From assembly GCA_016188895.1 (NCBI GenBank), contig JACPGZ010000029.1, forward strand, positions 1 through 40,066: a stretch of 40,066 nucleotides of DNA. The letters are read 5' to 3'. The DNA comes from Candidatus Pacearchaeota archaeon. Lineage in GTDB: Archaea > Nanobdellota > Nanobdellia > Pacearchaeales > GW2011-AR1. The notes beneath the pieces were generated by a model. That model was not told the origin of the DNA, ran no database searches, and saw only the letters and a list, made by a program, of their open reading frames with translations. A program made the position numbers and the translations under genes. The first letter of the stretch is position 1. Each line of letters opens with the position of its first letter. This document shows, one piece after another, positions 39,620 to 40,066 of the stretch.

Positions 39620-40066
39620 ATGCCTGGCGTTGTTACACCGTTGCTTACCTTAATTCATGATTGCGATACTGTTGCTGATTGGACAGGAACACCGTCTGCC
39701 GACAGCACTGTTGAATGGCAAGGAAATGCCTGTTTGGCTAAAAAGGTAAGCAACGCAACTTCTGTTGTGATGTTAAAACCAATTACTGGTTCTGTTGGTC
39801 AACCCGCTGACTTCACAGATGTGCAAATATATGTCTGGATGCAAGGATTAAAGATTGCTCAATTCGACACCAGAGCTAACGGCGGAATGAGAATAGTTGT
39901 CGAATCTGGTACTACAGCGGGAACATGGCAAGGGGTTTGGTCTGTTGGTGGTTCGGATACCTACAACGGTGGCTGGCAAAACTTTTCTATTCGTACTAGC
40001 ACTCCGTTTAGTTCAAGTACGTCCACACCTCCAAATAAACAATTTATTTCACGGGTTGGGGTCCAA
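39620..40066 (+). CDS. Virion-type protein, 3' truncated by window end
   Basis: ATG at 39620, then 149 open codons to the window edge. The N-terminus MPGVVTPLLTLIHDCDTVAD leads into a Trp/Gly/Thr-rich, beta-predicted sequence (VQIYVWMQGLK, MRIVVESGTTAGTWQGVW, YNGGWQNFSIRTST). The composition suggests a jelly-roll or lectin-like domain of a tail fibre or capsid decoration protein. Its G+C content is visibly higher than in the preceding genes. The family is not recognised; the end lies outside the window. Confidence 0.6.
   Translation, partial: MPGVVTPLLTLIHDCDTVADWTGTPSADSTVEWQGNACLAKKVSNATSVVMLKPITGSVGQPADFTDVQIYVWMQGLKIAQFDTRANGGMRIVVESGTTAGTWQGVWSVGGSDTYNGGWQNFSIRTSTPFSSSTSTPPNKQFISRVGVQ

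Overview
This window looks like part of a large tailed (Caudoviricetes-type) bacteriophage genome, probably of a phage of a Gram-negative host. All supported genes lie on the + strand. The DNA is AT-rich, and neighbouring genes are packed with ATGA, GTGA, TTGA and TAATG stop/start overlaps. The phage hallmarks are a HExxH + VWA protein and a RecB/Cas4-like nuclease at the left, three free-standing PD-(D/E)XK endonucleases of homing type, many small unknown genes between larger ones, an M15 endolysin-type peptidase, and virion-protein-like genes at the right edge. The Gram-negative host is inferred from heptose and KdsC-like sugar chemistry, not seen directly.

Layout. (1) 1-3188: left accessory block with the truncated VWA metallopeptidase-like protein, a HAD-like protein that has lost its catalytic aspartates, a PD-(D/E)XK nuclease with four cysteines, a ribbon-helix-helix regulator and small unknown genes. 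(2) 3188-14490: glycosyltransferase block (GT4, a GT4-GT9 fusion, three GT2 enzymes) interrupted by three related nucleases, plus a methyltransferase, a B12/radical-SAM enzyme and a DUF2061 membrane protein. (3) 14490-18336: deoxysugar block (three SDR-type enzymes, an RmlC-like and an RmlD-like protein, a methyltransferase). (4) 18333-36891: central sugar block with two complete split transketolases, a second radical-SAM enzyme, a nucleotidyltransferase-kinase fusion, a methyltransferase-GmhA fusion, an epimerase, more glycosyltransferases and methyltransferases, a KdsC-like phosphatase, a shikimate-dehydrogenase-like enzyme, a short UDP-sugar dehydrogenase, separate heptose-phosphate adenylyltransferase (RfaE2) and heptose kinase (RfaE1), and two cupins. 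(5) 36897-38047: M15 peptidase with a likely peptidoglycan-binding tail, and two small genes. (6) 38048-38438: the only long gap, with a comparatively GC-rich, fold-prone segment, a possible promoter and a GA dinucleotide run next to a start codon. (7) 38439-40066: virion-type proteins and a YkgJ-type cysteine-cluster protein; the last gene runs off the window.

How the genes fit together. Transketolase can supply sedoheptulose 7-phosphate. The GmhA domain, RfaE1 and RfaE2 correspond to most steps toward ADP-glycero-manno-heptose, and the GT9 half of the fusion is a heptosyltransferase-type fold. Phosphatase and epimerase candidates are present but not assigned. I infer a phage-encoded, roughly 33-kb near-gapless operon that builds and transfers an unusual heptose- and deoxysugar-containing glycan. 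The acceptor (host lipopolysaccharide, virion protein or phage DNA) cannot be read from the sequence. No tRNA, rRNA, CRISPR array or insertion sequence was found.
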